A DNA stretch of 39,996 nt. It comes from JBOHTO01 sp050733695 (lineage in GTDB: Bacteria; Gemmatimonadota; Gemmatimonadetes; Gemmatimonadales; Gemmatimonadaceae). Shown piece by piece: positions 18,128 to 26,634 of the stretch (its first letter is position 1; every line of letters begins with the position of its first letter). The DNA lies in NCBI GenBank assembly GCA_050733695.1, contig JBOHTO010000055.1:1-39996 (forward strand), written 5' to 3'. The translations under genes and the position numbers were made by a program. The notes under the pieces were generated by a model. It was not told where the DNA came from, made no database searches, and saw only the letters and a list, made by a program, of their open reading frames with translations.

Positions 18128-20154
18128 TCCTCGTCGGCGAGCTGGCGCTCTGGGTGGCGCTGCTCATGGCCGCCTGGGCGACGACCGCCGGATTCGCAGG
18201 TGGCGCTCTCGGGCGGGCCGATCTGGCGCGGAGCGCGGAACGCGGCATCTACGCGGCGTTCGCGCTGATAGTCGCTGCCTCGATCGGCCTCTGGACCGCG
18301 CTCCTCACGCATGACTTCTCGCTCTCGTACGTAGCGTCGAACACGAGCCGCAACATGCCGCGGGTGTATGTGTTCGCGGCGTTCTGGGGCGGACAGGCGG
18401 GTTCGCTGCTCTTCTGGGCGCTGATACTTTCGGCATACTCGGCGCTGGCCGTTTTCGGAAACCGCGCGCGCAACCGCGAGCTGATGCCGTACGTTGTTGG
18501 CACGCTCGGCGCCGTGCTGCTCTTCTTTCTGGCGACGATCTGCTTCGGCGCGAACCCGTACGAGCGCCTCGCGTGGATTCCGCTGGATGGTCGCGGCATG
18601 AATCCACAGCTCCAGAACCCGGGCATGGCCATCCATCCGCCGAACCTCTACCTCGGCTACGTCGCCACGACGATTCCCTTCGCCTTCGCGATAGGTGCGC
18701 TGATCACCCGCCGACTGGACGCGGAATGGCTCGCATCGGTGCGACGCTGGGCGCTGCTATCCTGGTTCTTCCTGACGGTGGGCATCACGCTGGGCATGTG
18801 GTGGGCGTACGTCGAGCTCGGCTGGGGTGGTTACTGGGCGTGGGATCCCGTGGAGAACGCGTCGCTGCTCCCCTGGCTCACGGGTACGGCGTTCCTGCAC
18901 TCGATCATGGTGCAGGAGAAGCGCGGGATGCTTCGCAAGTGGAACGTCACGCTCGTCGTTACGACCTTCCTTCTCGCGATCCTGGGCACGTTCATCACGC
19001 GCAGTGGGATAATCGAGAGCGTGCACGCCTTCGCGCAATCGGAGGTGGGGAACTGGTTCCTCGGTTTCCTCGTCCTCGCCATCATCGCCACAGGATATCT
19101 CGTCGCGACCCGCCTCAGGGACCTGGAGTCCACCGCCCAGCTCGAGAGCATGGTGAGCCGGGAGGCCGCGTTCCTGTACAACAATCTGCTGCTCGTCGGG
19201 ATAGCCTTCTCCGTGTTGTGGGGGACTCTCTTCCCGATCATCAGTGAATGGGTGCGAGGAACGAAGGTCACGGTCGGTGCGCCGTTCTTCAATACCGTGA
19301 ACGTCCCGCTCGGACTGCTGCTGCTTGCGCTCACCGGCATTGGCCCGCTCATCGCCTGGCGCCGTGCGTCCACGCGCAACCTTCGCAGGCAGTTCGCCGT
19401 ACCGGCTGCGGGCGGTCTGACAGTGGGAACGTTCCTGCTCGCGCTCGGCATGCGTGACGGCTACGCACTCGTCGCGTATACGCTGGCCGGATTCGTTGCA
19501 ACGACGATCGGGCAGGAGTTCTACAAGGGTGTGGGTGCGCGGCGGCGGATGTATGGTGAACGATCGGGCGCGGCTCTCTTCCGACTGGTCGCACGCAACC
19601 GCAGGCGATACGGAGGCTACATCGTCCATGCGGGCATCGTGCTGCTTTTCGTGGCGTTCGCGGGGCTCGCATTCCGCGAGGAGTTTGACGTTTCGCTGCG
19701 TTCGGGCGAGGCATTCGAGGCGACGGATCCCTGGGGGCACGAATGGCGCTTCGTGAATCAGGGTATATCCGAGTTCGAGGAGCTCAACCGCCAGGTGATA
19801 GCCGTCGCGTTGCAGCCCACGCGTGACGGGGAGGCGATGCCGCTCATCGTCTCGGAGAAGCGCCAGCATGTCGACAGCCGGGGAAGACCGACGTTCGAGC
19901 CGTCCACCGAAGTCGGGATACTCGAATCGGCCCGGCAGGACACCTACGTTGTGCTGGCGGGAATCGTGGGCGACAGCGCCGAGATCCGCATAACGTTCAA
20001 CCCGCTCGTCGTGTGGGTGTGGATCGGCGGCGCGGTGATGGCGATCGGCGGCCTCATAGTGATGTGGCCATCGTCCGACCGTCGTCGCGTGGAGAGCGGA
20101 TACGCCTCGGTACTGCGTCCGGAGCACGCGCGCGAGAGCGTCGCGGCCATCTGA
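18124..20154 (+). CDS. ccmF: cytochrome c heme lyase subunit CcmF
   Basis: 676 residues from GTG 18124, overlapping the ccmE stop by four bases. CcmF is a multi-spanning inner-membrane protein that takes heme from CcmE and attaches it to apocytochrome c. The tryptophan-rich WWD region is present (MWWAYVELGWGGYWAWDPV then ENASLLPWLTGTAFLHS). Other family blocks are FSLSYVASNTSRNMPRVYVF, NPQLQNPGMAIHPPNLYLGY and RSGIIESVHAFAQSEVG. About a dozen or more hydrophobic segments are visible, with a periplasmic C-terminal domain before the last helix (LVVWVWIGGAVMAIGGLIVM). The length fits the family. The ABC subunits ccmA, ccmB and ccmC are not in the window. Confidence 0.96.
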   Translation: MILVGELALWVALLMAAWATTAGFAGGALGRADLARSAERGIYAAFALIVAASIGLWTALLTHDFSLSYVASNTSRNMPRVYVFAAFWGGQAGSLLFWALILSAYSALAVFGNRARNRELMPYVVGTLGAVLLFFLATICFGANPYERLAWIPLDGRGMNPQLQNPGMAIHPPNLYLGYVATTIPFAFAIGALITRRLDAEWLASVRRWALLSWFFLTVGITLGMWWAYVELGWGGYWAWDPVENASLLPWLTGTAFLHSIMVQEKRGMLRKWNVTLVVTTFLLAILGTFITRSGIIESVHAFAQSEVGNWFLGFLVLAIIATGYLVATRLRDLESTAQLESMVSREAAFLYNNLLLVGIAFSVLWGTLFPIISEWVRGTKVTVGAPFFNTVNVPLGLLLLALTGIGPLIAWRRASTRNLRRQFAVPAAGGLTVGTFLLALGMRDGYALVAYTLAGFVATTIGQEFYKGVGARRRMYGERSGAALFRLVARNRRRYGGYIVHAGIVLLFVAFAGLAFREEFDVSLRSGEAFEATDPWGHEWRFVNQGISEFEELNRQVIAVALQPTRDGEAMPLIVSEKRQHVDSRGRPTFEPSTEVGILESARQDTYVVLAGIVGDSAEIRITFNPLVVWVWIGGAVMAIGGLIVMWPSSDRRRVESGYASVLRPEHARESVAAI

Positions 20155-20163
20155 TGCGGTCCA

Positions 20164-20252
20164 TTCCCGTGATGTCGTCGTTCCTGTGATGTCGTCCCTC
20201 CCGCCCACGCTGTCGTTCGCGCCCGCGCTGTCTTTCCCGCGAAAGCGGGAAT
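20164..20252. repeat. REP/dRS3-like palindromic element between ccmF and ccmH
   Basis: Two tandem 17-base copies (TTCCYGTGATGTCGTCS, 20164-20180 and 20181-20197) lead into degenerate CGCTGTCKTT units. A perfect hairpin follows at 20234-20251 (TTCCCGC, GAAA loop, GCGGGAA). The form CTGTCNTTCCCGCGAAAGC, then GGGAATCC is that of widespread REP or dRS3-like elements. Translated, it gives the familiar artefact SFPRKRES. It may stabilise or process the ccm message. Confidence 0.7.
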
Positions 20253-20254
20253 CC

Positions 20255-20884
20255 GTGTTCAGGTGGGCCGAGTCGCAGCGCGGGATAGCCAGGCGGGAAC
20301 TCCTCCGTGGTGCGGCCGCGGCGATCGGTCTCGCAGCGTTCGCCGGGCGTGATGCGGCTGCGCAGTCAGCCGCTCAGGGTAGCTCGGCGCCGCAGACCAA
20401 CTTCGGGCCCATGGATGAGGGTGCGTATCGCGCGGTCCGGCTCCCTCCGAAACCGGGTGCGGCGGCCCTGCTGAACGACGAGGAGCGCGACGCCCTCGAG
20501 CACGGCATCCGCTGTCAGTGCGGGTGCTCGCTCGATGTCTACACCTGCCGCACGACGGACTTCACGTGCCCCGTGTCGCCCGCAATGCACCGCGATGTGC
20601 TATCTCTCGTCGAAGGTGGACACAGCGCCGATGAGATCATCGCCGCATTCGAGGGCACATACGGCGAACAGGTGCGCATGTCGCCCAGGCCAGAAGGCTT
20701 CAATCTGCTCGGCTACTTCGCGCCGTTCGCCGCGCTCGGGGCCGGTGCGGTGACGCTGTTCCTGTTGATTCGCCGGTGGTCCGCGCGGAGCGAGGCGGTC
20801 GCGGCGGCCGAACCGCCCGGTGTCGACGCGACGGCCGAGGAGCTGGATCGCATCGACGCAGCGGTTCGCAGCGGACGGTCATGA
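20255..20884 (+). CDS. ccmH: CcmH-type cytochrome c maturation thiol protein
   Basis: 209 residues if translation starts at GTG 20255. An earlier start at 20186 would place the repeat element in the protein (SFPRKRES) and is less likely. The N-terminus has a Tat-like signal (ARRELLRGAAAAIGLAAFA). The CcmH domain has a cysteine cluster, IRCQCGCSLDVYTC, then CP, in place of the usual LRCxxC, followed by HSADEIIAAFEGTYGEQV and a membrane helix (YFAPFAALGAGAVTLFLLIR). CcmH reduces the CxxCH cysteines of apocytochromes and passes them to CcmF. The unusual CxCxC spacing is shared, from memory, with relatives in this type of bacterium. The stop overlaps the next gene (ATGA). Confidence 0.85.
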   Translation: MFRWAESQRGIARRELLRGAAAAIGLAAFAGRDAAAQSAAQGSSAPQTNFGPMDEGAYRAVRLPPKPGAAALLNDEERDALEHGIRCQCGCSLDVYTCRTTDFTCPVSPAMHRDVLSLVEGGHSADEIIAAFEGTYGEQVRMSPRPEGFNLLGYFAPFAALGAGAVTLFLLIRRWSARSEAVAAAEPPGVDATAEELDRIDAAVRSGRS

Positions 20885-21408
20885 TCGAGCTGCTCCTGGG
20901 GACAGCGCTCGCGCTGGGCGCTCTGGCTTTCGTGCTCGCTCCGCTCTTCATGGAGGAGCGCGTCTCGATTGCCGATACGGCGGCGGCCCCGGATGGATCG
21001 GTTCCTGTCGGAGAGGCGTCCGCCGTTGAGGCGCTGCGCGAGATCGAGTTCGATCGTGCGACCGGAAAGTTGTCCGACGCGGATTACAGTACGTTGAAGG
21101 CTTCGTACACCGCTCGTGCGGTCGAAGCAATGCGAGCGGTCGAGGGGAGCGTCGCCTCATCGGTCACGAGTGCGCCGGCGGATGCCGCGCTTTCCTTCGA
21201 TTCGCGCTTCGACGCGCGAGAGCGGCGAACCATCGAGAGCGATGTCGCTCCACGCTGTCCGTCCTGCGGGCCGCGTCCTCAGCCCGATGCGCGCTACTGT
21301 TCCGACTGTGGCCGCTTTCTCACCGGGGAATGCGGCGCCTGCGGCGCTGCCGTGACCGAGCCTGGCGCACGATTCTGCGGCGACTGCGGGGCAACGCTCG
21401 CAGCCTGA
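20881..21408 (+). CDS. membrane-anchored double zinc-ribbon protein in the ccm cluster (CcmI-like N-terminus)
   Basis: 175 residues from the ATG at 20881, coupled to ccmH. One N-terminal helix (LLLGTALALGALAFVLAPLF) is followed by EALREIEFDRATGKLSDADY, a segment that resembles the start of CcmI-type proteins, where a membrane anchor leads into a helical region. The C-terminus holds a double zinc ribbon (CPSC, CSDC, CGAC and CGDC pairs), each ribbon about 20 residues. Zinc binding is likely. Its role in cytochrome maturation is inferred only from position. The last 115 bases overlap the convergent ATP-grasp gene on the other strand. Confidence 0.8.
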   Translation: MIELLLGTALALGALAFVLAPLFMEERVSIADTAAAPDGSVPVGEASAVEALREIEFDRATGKLSDADYSTLKASYTARAVEAMRAVEGSVASSVTSAPADAALSFDSRFDARERRTIESDVAPRCPSCGPRPQPDARYCSDCGRFLTGECGACGAAVTEPGARFCGDCGATLAA

Positions 21409-22286
21409 CCGTCCGCCATCCGCGCATCGAGCGCCCGTGCGAAACGGGTTGGCGCACCGGCATCCATCCGCAGATAGAGCGCCGGCTCGATGAGCTCGAG
21501 TTCCATCAACCAGTATGCGTCGCCCCGGGCACCAGCCGCGTTCGCGTTCGCCTTCGCGTTAGACCGAACGAAATCGGCACGCGCGTAGAGCGGCGCGTCA
21601 CCCACCGCTTTCAGCGTCGCGGCCCCCGCGTCGCGCAGAGCCCTGCTGGCCTTCACTGCGCGGATGACACCACCGTGCTCCTCCTGAACGCGGAAATCGC
21701 CCGCCTTCGGCGTCTTGAGAATCGCGTGACTGAACGCACCGTTGAAGTAGAAGAGTGAATACTCCCCTTCGCCCAGTATCGCCCGTGCCATCGGCTGCAC
21801 GATGAACGGACGGCCCGCGAAGAATGATTCCAACTCACTGGCACGAGCGCGAGCGGTGGTGCGGTCGAGGCGCCAGGTGCCCATTGCATTGGCGCTCACG
21901 ACCGGCTTGATCACGATCTCATCACTGGCCACTTCGTCGAACAGGACCGGCAGGTCACCGCGGCGCAGTTCCTCTCGCCACACGCTCGGCGCGGTCGGGA
22001 CGCCCAGCGCGGCGAGGTCGCGGAGATATGTCTTGCTGCTGTTCCAACGCACCAGTTCAAGCCCGTTCTCAAGGCGCACACCCCGCTGTTCGATCCCGGC
22101 GAGGACGGCGAGAAACGCGTCGGGCTGGAGCTGGTAGTCCCAGGTCGATCGGATGACCGCGACATCGTAGGCGCACCAGTCCACTCCCTCGCGATTCCAC
22201 GGCACCCAGTCCACCCGCCAGCCGAGCGCGCGCAGCGGTTCGTGGGCCAGGTGGTCGTCGATCACGTATCCCGCTGGGTCCATCAT
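21294..22286 (-). CDS. ATP-grasp domain protein
   Basis: 330 residues from the ATG at 22286. The protein has MMDPAGYVIDDHLAHEPL and VAVIRSTWDYQLQPDAFL in the N-terminal domain and an ATP-grasp core (VIKPVVSANAMGTWRLDR; PFIVQPMARAILGEGEYSLF; GGVIRAV; YWLMELELIEPALYL). These enzymes use ATP to join an acyl group to an amine or similar. The product is unknown. The codons just before the chosen start read RNCAFLT, which looks like the missing first beta-strand, but no start codon lies in that frame near it. The upstream DNA is a vapBC scar, so the native start may have been lost. A short Ala/Asn/Lys repeat (NAKANANA) and a Pro-rich tail that is antisense to the zinc-ribbon gene are unusual. Confidence 0.82.
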   Translation of the reverse strand: MMDPAGYVIDDHLAHEPLRALGWRVDWVPWNREGVDWCAYDVAVIRSTWDYQLQPDAFLAVLAGIEQRGVRLENGLELVRWNSSKTYLRDLAALGVPTAPSVWREELRRGDLPVLFDEVASDEIVIKPVVSANAMGTWRLDRTTARARASELESFFAGRPFIVQPMARAILGEGEYSLFYFNGAFSHAILKTPKAGDFRVQEEHGGVIRAVKASRALRDAGAATLKAVGDAPLYARADFVRSNAKANANAAGARGDAYWLMELELIEPALYLRMDAGAPTRFARALDARMADGQAASVAPQSPQNRAPGSVTAAPQAPHSPVRKRPQSEQ

Positions 22287-22318
22287 CGTGAGGAAGGCGC
22301 AGTTGCGCTCGGCGACGG

Positions 22319-22452
22319 TCAGGGAGCGATCAGCGACAGGGTTGGGAAGTACGACCTGTACCGGGTTGCATCGCGCGTGAGCAGCGTCATCGCGCGGAGG
22401 CGTTCGCGGATATCAGCGGGTATGGTGACCTGGCCCTGGTCGTGGTCTTCAT
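22319..22452 (-). pseudogene. scar of a vapBC toxin-antitoxin locus
   Basis: On the minus strand a GGAGG ribosome site stands before the ATG at 22452 (MKTTT). After an apparent one-base deletion the frame reads GQVTIPADIRERLR, the start of an AbrB/MazE-type VapB antitoxin. It then continues directly into TLLTRDATRYRSYFPTLSLI, then AP and a stop at 22319, which matches the C-terminal end of VapC PIN-domain toxins. The rest of VapB and nearly all of VapC are missing, so an internal deletion fused the two ends. The recognition is from family memory over two short stretches, but both are distinctive and in the correct order. Confidence 0.72.
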
Positions 22453-22538
22453 CAGTCGCCTCCGGCGAGTGTACTGCGTTCTCGGGTAATTCTCCTGCTC
22501 ACCGATGGCATGGTCAAGGCCGCCAACCCACCACCCGC

Positions 22539-24302
22539 CTACCGTTCCAGCGTCTCCAGTCGATGCAGCGCTACCCGGATCGGAACGACAGTCGCCGCGA
22601 TGCACAGCAGTGCGGCCAGCCCGAACCCTATCACCATCTCCGTGGGGTCGGCCGCCGTCCCGTAGGTGAGGGCGCTCAGGTAACCGTACACCGGGCGCGC
22701 CTCCAGAATCACGACACCGCCGATCACGGCGATCGCCGTCATCATGAACAGGAGCCCGCCGAACGAGGTCGGAATCTGCGCGGCGTTCTCCGTCTCGAAC
22801 TGCGGGAAGAGAGTTCCGAATCCGATTGCGAGTCCCGCGATCGCGAGCGACATCAGGGTGATCGAGAATATCGATACCCAGAACATGAACTCGGTCACCT
22901 GCAGCAGGGCGTCCGTCACGCCGACGATCCCCAGCGCGAGAATCAGCAGCGGCAGCGTCCCCACCCAGAACTTGGCCCACAGCAGGTCGCGCATCGACAT
23001 CGGACTCGACTGCAGCAGCCAGAGCGTGCGCCCCTCGAGGCTCACTCCCGGGAAGATGAACCTGGCTGCGATCGACGCCAGCACGAAGCCCGCAAGCACG
23101 AGATTCAGGAAAGGAACCACATTCACGAGAAAGAACGTGATCCCTTCGCCCCGGAGCGGAAGGAACTTGATGTTGAACACGTACACGACGACCAGCACGG
23201 CCAGGAGTATGAGCTGCGACCACTGCGTGCTGTCGCGGAAGAAGACGCGCAGCTCCTTGAGGACGAGCTCCCGTCTGAGAACTCCCACGGGTGAGAGCAG
23301 AAGCCGCCCGACGCGTCGCAGCATGCCGTCGCGCGCCCAGCGCTGAGCGCTCTCCTGTGCCTTGGAGTAGCCCTTGGTGTAGAGCGCGCGATGCAGCAGC
23401 GCACCGAGCACGATCGCGGCCGCGGCGGTCGACCAGAGCAGGTAGAACGGCAGTGCATCGGGACGTCCGGCCAGCCACGACATCACACCCTGCTGCACCC
23501 ACTCACTCGGCAGGAGCGGCGACGTTGGCGTGCGCAGCAGCGAGATGAAGTCCACCAGCGAACGGAATCCCTCGGGTCGCGCGAGCTGCTCCGGCCTGAG
23601 GAGCCGGAAGAGCAGCACGAGCCCCGCCGCAGCGAGCACCGCTACGAGACTCAGCAAGTCCCGCGTGCGCCGCGCCGGGAAAATGTTGACCAGCAGCAGC
23701 GTGGTCGCGGTCCCGACGACGGCCGGCACTGCGAGAAAGGGAATGAACAGCGCGAGAGTGACGAACGGGTAGAGGATGCCGCCCTCGTAGGCCACACCGT
23801 ATGCCGCGAACATCGGGATCGCCAGCAGGATCACCATCCAGCTCGAATGCAACAATGTCTCGAGCAACTTCGCGCCGTACAGCTTGAGCCAGTCCACGGG
23901 TCCGGACACGAGCAGGTCCAGGTCGCGCGCAAGAAAGAAGCTGGACAGCGCCGTGATCACATTCGAGAGCAGCAGTATCGCCATGAAGCTGATCAGTATC
24001 AGCCCCAGCAGCTTCCCCGCGAGCAACGGTCCGATCTCGGCGACGCCACGAAAATACGCGAGCAACCGGAAGAGGAGGCCGAAGATCATCCCCCAGAACA
24101 GCAGCCCCAACCCGCCGAGGATCGTGAAGCGCAGCACGCGCCCTCGCTCGCCGGCCATCGCGCGCGCGCGCGCCGTGAGCCATTTGGGGCGCAGCAGATG
24201 CAGGAACGATGGATCGGGAACAGCCGGCACGATGTGCGGCGTGCCGCGCGGCTGGCCTCCCGGCGGCTGCGAGCGATCGAGACGAACCACTGCCTCAGAC
24301 AT
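22539..24302 (-). CDS. ABC-2 type transporter permease
   Basis: 587 residues. The first eight bases overlap the end of the ATPase gene. A cytoplasmic N-terminus of about 60 residues is followed by many hydrophobic segments (about 12), including ILGGLGLLFWGMIFGLLFRL, VVGTATTLLLVNIFPA and LILLAVLVVVYVFNIKFL. The central loop has KGYSKAQESA. It looks like the large putative ABC exporter permeases with two half-domains. Together with the adjacent ATPase it would form one export complex. The substrate is unknown. The C-terminus (PIRVALHRLETLER) ends 86 bases before the vapBC scar. Confidence 0.88.
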   Translation of the reverse strand: MSEAVVRLDRSQPPGGQPRGTPHIVPAVPDPSFLHLLRPKWLTARARAMAGERGRVLRFTILGGLGLLFWGMIFGLLFRLLAYFRGVAEIGPLLAGKLLGLILISFMAILLLSNVITALSSFFLARDLDLLVSGPVDWLKLYGAKLLETLLHSSWMVILLAIPMFAAYGVAYEGGILYPFVTLALFIPFLAVPAVVGTATTLLLVNIFPARRTRDLLSLVAVLAAAGLVLLFRLLRPEQLARPEGFRSLVDFISLLRTPTSPLLPSEWVQQGVMSWLAGRPDALPFYLLWSTAAAAIVLGALLHRALYTKGYSKAQESAQRWARDGMLRRVGRLLLSPVGVLRRELVLKELRVFFRDSTQWSQLILLAVLVVVYVFNIKFLPLRGEGITFFLVNVVPFLNLVLAGFVLASIAARFIFPGVSLEGRTLWLLQSSPMSMRDLLWAKFWVGTLPLLILALGIVGVTDALLQVTEFMFWVSIFSITLMSLAIAGLAIGFGTLFPQFETENAAQIPTSFGGLLFMMTAIAVIGGVVILEARPVYGYLSALTYGTAADPTEMVIGFGLAALLCIAATVVPIRVALHRLETLER

Positions 24303-25050
24303 CCAGGACGTCCACCAGTTCGCGGGCAGCGGCGTCGCCGGTCATGCGCAGGAATATCTGCTCCAGTCCCGTTGCTGACTCCGCGCTCGCTCGCAGTTCA
24401 TCCATCGTCCCCACGATCCTGATCCTTCCACCCTGGATGATCGCGATCCTCTCGCACAGACTCTCCGCGACCTCGAGCGTGTGCGTGGACATCATGATCG
24501 TGTTGCCGCGGCGAACGTACTCCCGGAACAGATCCTTGAGGATGCGTGCCGCCTTCGGGTCCAGGCCCACCATCGGTTCGTCGACGACGATCACTTCGGG
24601 GCGATGCACGAAGGCGCTCGAGATGATCAGTTTCTGCCGCATTCCGTGGCTGTAGCTCTCGACCAGTTCGTCGCGCCACTCCTCCAGATCGAAGAGCGCA
24701 AGCAGCTCCCTGGCGCGGTGATCGACGATGCTGCCCTGCTGGTTGTACAGACCGGCAACGAAGTGCAGAAACTCCAGCCCGGTGAGCTTCTCATAGATGA
24801 ACGGCCGGTCCGGGATGTAGCCGAGCCGTGCCTTGGCCGCGACCGGATCGGCGGCCAGATCGATTCCTGCGATCGTTATCGATCCGGCCGTCGGCCGCAG
24901 TATGCCCGCGATCATCCGGAGTGTCGTCGTCTTTCCAGCGCCGTTCGGGCCGAGAAACCCGAAGAGCTGACCACGCGGGACGGTGAGGTCGATCGAGTTC
25001 ACCGCCGTGAAGCTGCCGTAGCGCTTGGTGAGAGCGGAGATCTGGATCAT
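24295..25050 (-). CDS. ABC transporter ATP-binding protein
   Basis: 251 residues with a complete nucleotide-binding domain: Walker A GPNGAGKTT (about 34-42), Q-loop region YIPDRPFIYEKLTG, signature ESYSHGMRQKL (about 131-141), Walker B VIVVDEPMVGLDP (about 154-166) and the switch histidine in MSTH190. The sequence type matches ABC-2 exporter ATPases. The C-terminus extends beyond the core by about 40 residues. It overlaps the permease gene by eight bases, so the two are clearly a pair. It lies 36 bases after the transglutaminase gene in the same direction. Confidence 0.95.
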   Translation of the reverse strand: MIQISALTKRYGSFTAVNSIDLTVPRGQLFGFLGPNGAGKTTTLRMIAGILRPTAGSITIAGIDLAADPVAAKARLGYIPDRPFIYEKLTGLEFLHFVAGLYNQQGSIVDHRARELLALFDLEEWRDELVESYSHGMRQKLIISSAFVHRPEVIVVDEPMVGLDPKAARILKDLFREYVRRGNTIMMSTHTLEVAESLCERIAIIQGGRIRIVGTMDELRASAESATGLEQIFLRMTGDAAARELVDVLDV

Positions 25051-25086
25051 GCGTCGTGGGCGGTCGTGGCGAAGAGGGTGTCGCGG

Positions 25087-26634
25087 TCAGCGCGAAGCGA
25101 GAATCTCGATCTCGAGGCGGCCGATGAGTCCCAGCAGTTCCGCCTGCCGAGCGAGCCCGCCACGGACGAAGCGCAGGTGCGAAGCATCGGCCGGGAACTG
25201 CCCGAAGGTCGGGTCCACCGCCACCCATCCGTCCAGATAGACTTCCGGCCACGCATGGTAGTAAAACCGGCCGTTCACGAAGGCGAGGCCGGCCGCGCCG
25301 CGAGCGGGGATCTGCAGGGCCCTGGCGAGCGCGACATAGAGCTGGGTGTGCTCGTTGCAATCGCCGCCCCCCGAGCGCAGCACCTGCAGGGCGCTGGGAA
25401 TCCCGATCGTGATCCGCTTCTCGAGCGAATCATGGACCCATGCATTCAGGCGCCGCGCGAGCTCGACAGGGTCGCGCTCGCCGCCGGAGATACGCAGCGC
25501 GGTTCTCACGATCTCCGGGTGCAGCGACTCGATCAGCGGTTCGGCACGCAGCGTTTCCCCAAAACGCAACCGCTCCCGTGAGGTGAGGCGGCGTACCGCG
25601 TCCAGCGACTCGGCTGTCTCCCGCATCACGATGAGCGTGTCACCACTCAGACGCTGGCGTCCGCCGTTCAACCTGTAGCCGGACAGGTCCACACCGGTGA
25701 GCCGCACTGCGAGCGAATCGAGTTGGCGCTGGCCGGCGAGCGCATCGGCCGCGATCGCCGTGGTCTCCAGAATGTCACGTTCCTCCGCGAGCTCGCGCGC
25801 CGCCGGGCGCGCCTCAGCGGCCAGCCGCCAGTTCTCGAAGGCGATCTCGTACGCCATCCTGCGCAGCAGGAGTCCGCCTCGCATGCGGGCCTCGACCACC
25901 CGACCCTGCTCGTCGACCCAGCTCGCGAAAGCGCTGGAGTCGGCCGGAACGAGATGCCACGCCTGAACCGTGTCCAGCAGCGCCGCCACCCAGACGTTCG
26001 CCGTGGAGTCGAAGCGCGCGCTGTCGACGACAACGAACAGCGATTCGGCGTCGATCGTGTACGCGGCGTCGACGGTCTGCATTGCCGCGGGATCGAACAC
26101 CGGAAGCGAGTAGCTGCGTCCGATCTCGAGCTCCCTGCCCAGGCCGACGACGAGCGGGACGATGGTCGGGAGCAGAACGGGACCACCAAGGCGAATGTAC
26201 CGCGTGTCCGCCGGTTCGCCGCCTGTCGCGAGGGCAAGCGTGAGCAGCGTGTCCCCGTTCACCCGCCCGACGCCATGTATCGGTCCCGCTTCCGACGCCA
26301 GTTCGAAGTCAAACGCCGAGAGTCGCAACCCTCGCGTCAGGCTTGTCGAACTCGACGCGGTGGCGCGGTGATAGCTTCCCCCGACCGGCACGTCCGCCAC
26401 GAAATAGTCATCGACCGTGATCCGGGTGAGAGTCGTGTCGATGGTCGATGACGCGAATCCGATCTGCTCGCCGTCGTGCAGCACGGTGTAGTAGACGGCG
26501 CCCGGCGCCACCCGCAATGCCGCCTCGGCGAGTTGTTCTGCATCGCTTTGAAAGAGCTCGCGACGCGCGAGCAGAGCCAGCCCGACGACCCAGAGGATCA
26601 GGATCGTGAGACCGACGTGGCCGCGGCGGATCAC
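25087..26634 (-). CDS. membrane-anchored transglutaminase-like protein
   Basis: 515 residues. The start overlaps the stop of the macro-domain gene by four bases. An N-terminal anchor (VGLTILILWVVGLALLA) precedes a large beta-rich domain of about 330 residues. The C-terminal transglutaminase core has Cys426 (GGGDCNEH), His460 (YYHAWPEVYLDG) and Asp474 (VAVDPTFGQFP), the full papain-like triad. Bacterial members usually act as proteases or amidases outside the cytoplasm. The direct link to an ABC exporter pair suggests that the transported or secreted product is processed by it, which is inference. Confidence 0.88.
   Translation of the reverse strand: MIRRGHVGLTILILWVVGLALLARRELFQSDAEQLAEAALRVAPGAVYYTVLHDGEQIGFASSTIDTTLTRITVDDYFVADVPVGGSYHRATASSSTSLTRGLRLSAFDFELASEAGPIHGVGRVNGDTLLTLALATGGEPADTRYIRLGGPVLLPTIVPLVVGLGRELEIGRSYSLPVFDPAAMQTVDAAYTIDAESLFVVVDSARFDSTANVWVAALLDTVQAWHLVPADSSAFASWVDEQGRVVEARMRGGLLLRRMAYEIAFENWRLAAEARPAARELAEERDILETTAIAADALAGQRQLDSLAVRLTGVDLSGYRLNGGRQRLSGDTLIVMRETAESLDAVRRLTSRERLRFGETLRAEPLIESLHPEIVRTALRISGGERDPVELARRLNAWVHDSLEKRITIGIPSALQVLRSGGGDCNEHTQLYVALARALQIPARGAAGLAFVNGRFYYHAWPEVYLDGWVAVDPTFGQFPADASHLRFVRGGLARQAELLGLIGRLEIEILASR

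Noticed and set aside
22242..24422. Long plus-strand open frames opposite the ABC permease
   Set aside because: They are rich in Arg, Gln and His and complement a well-supported membrane protein.
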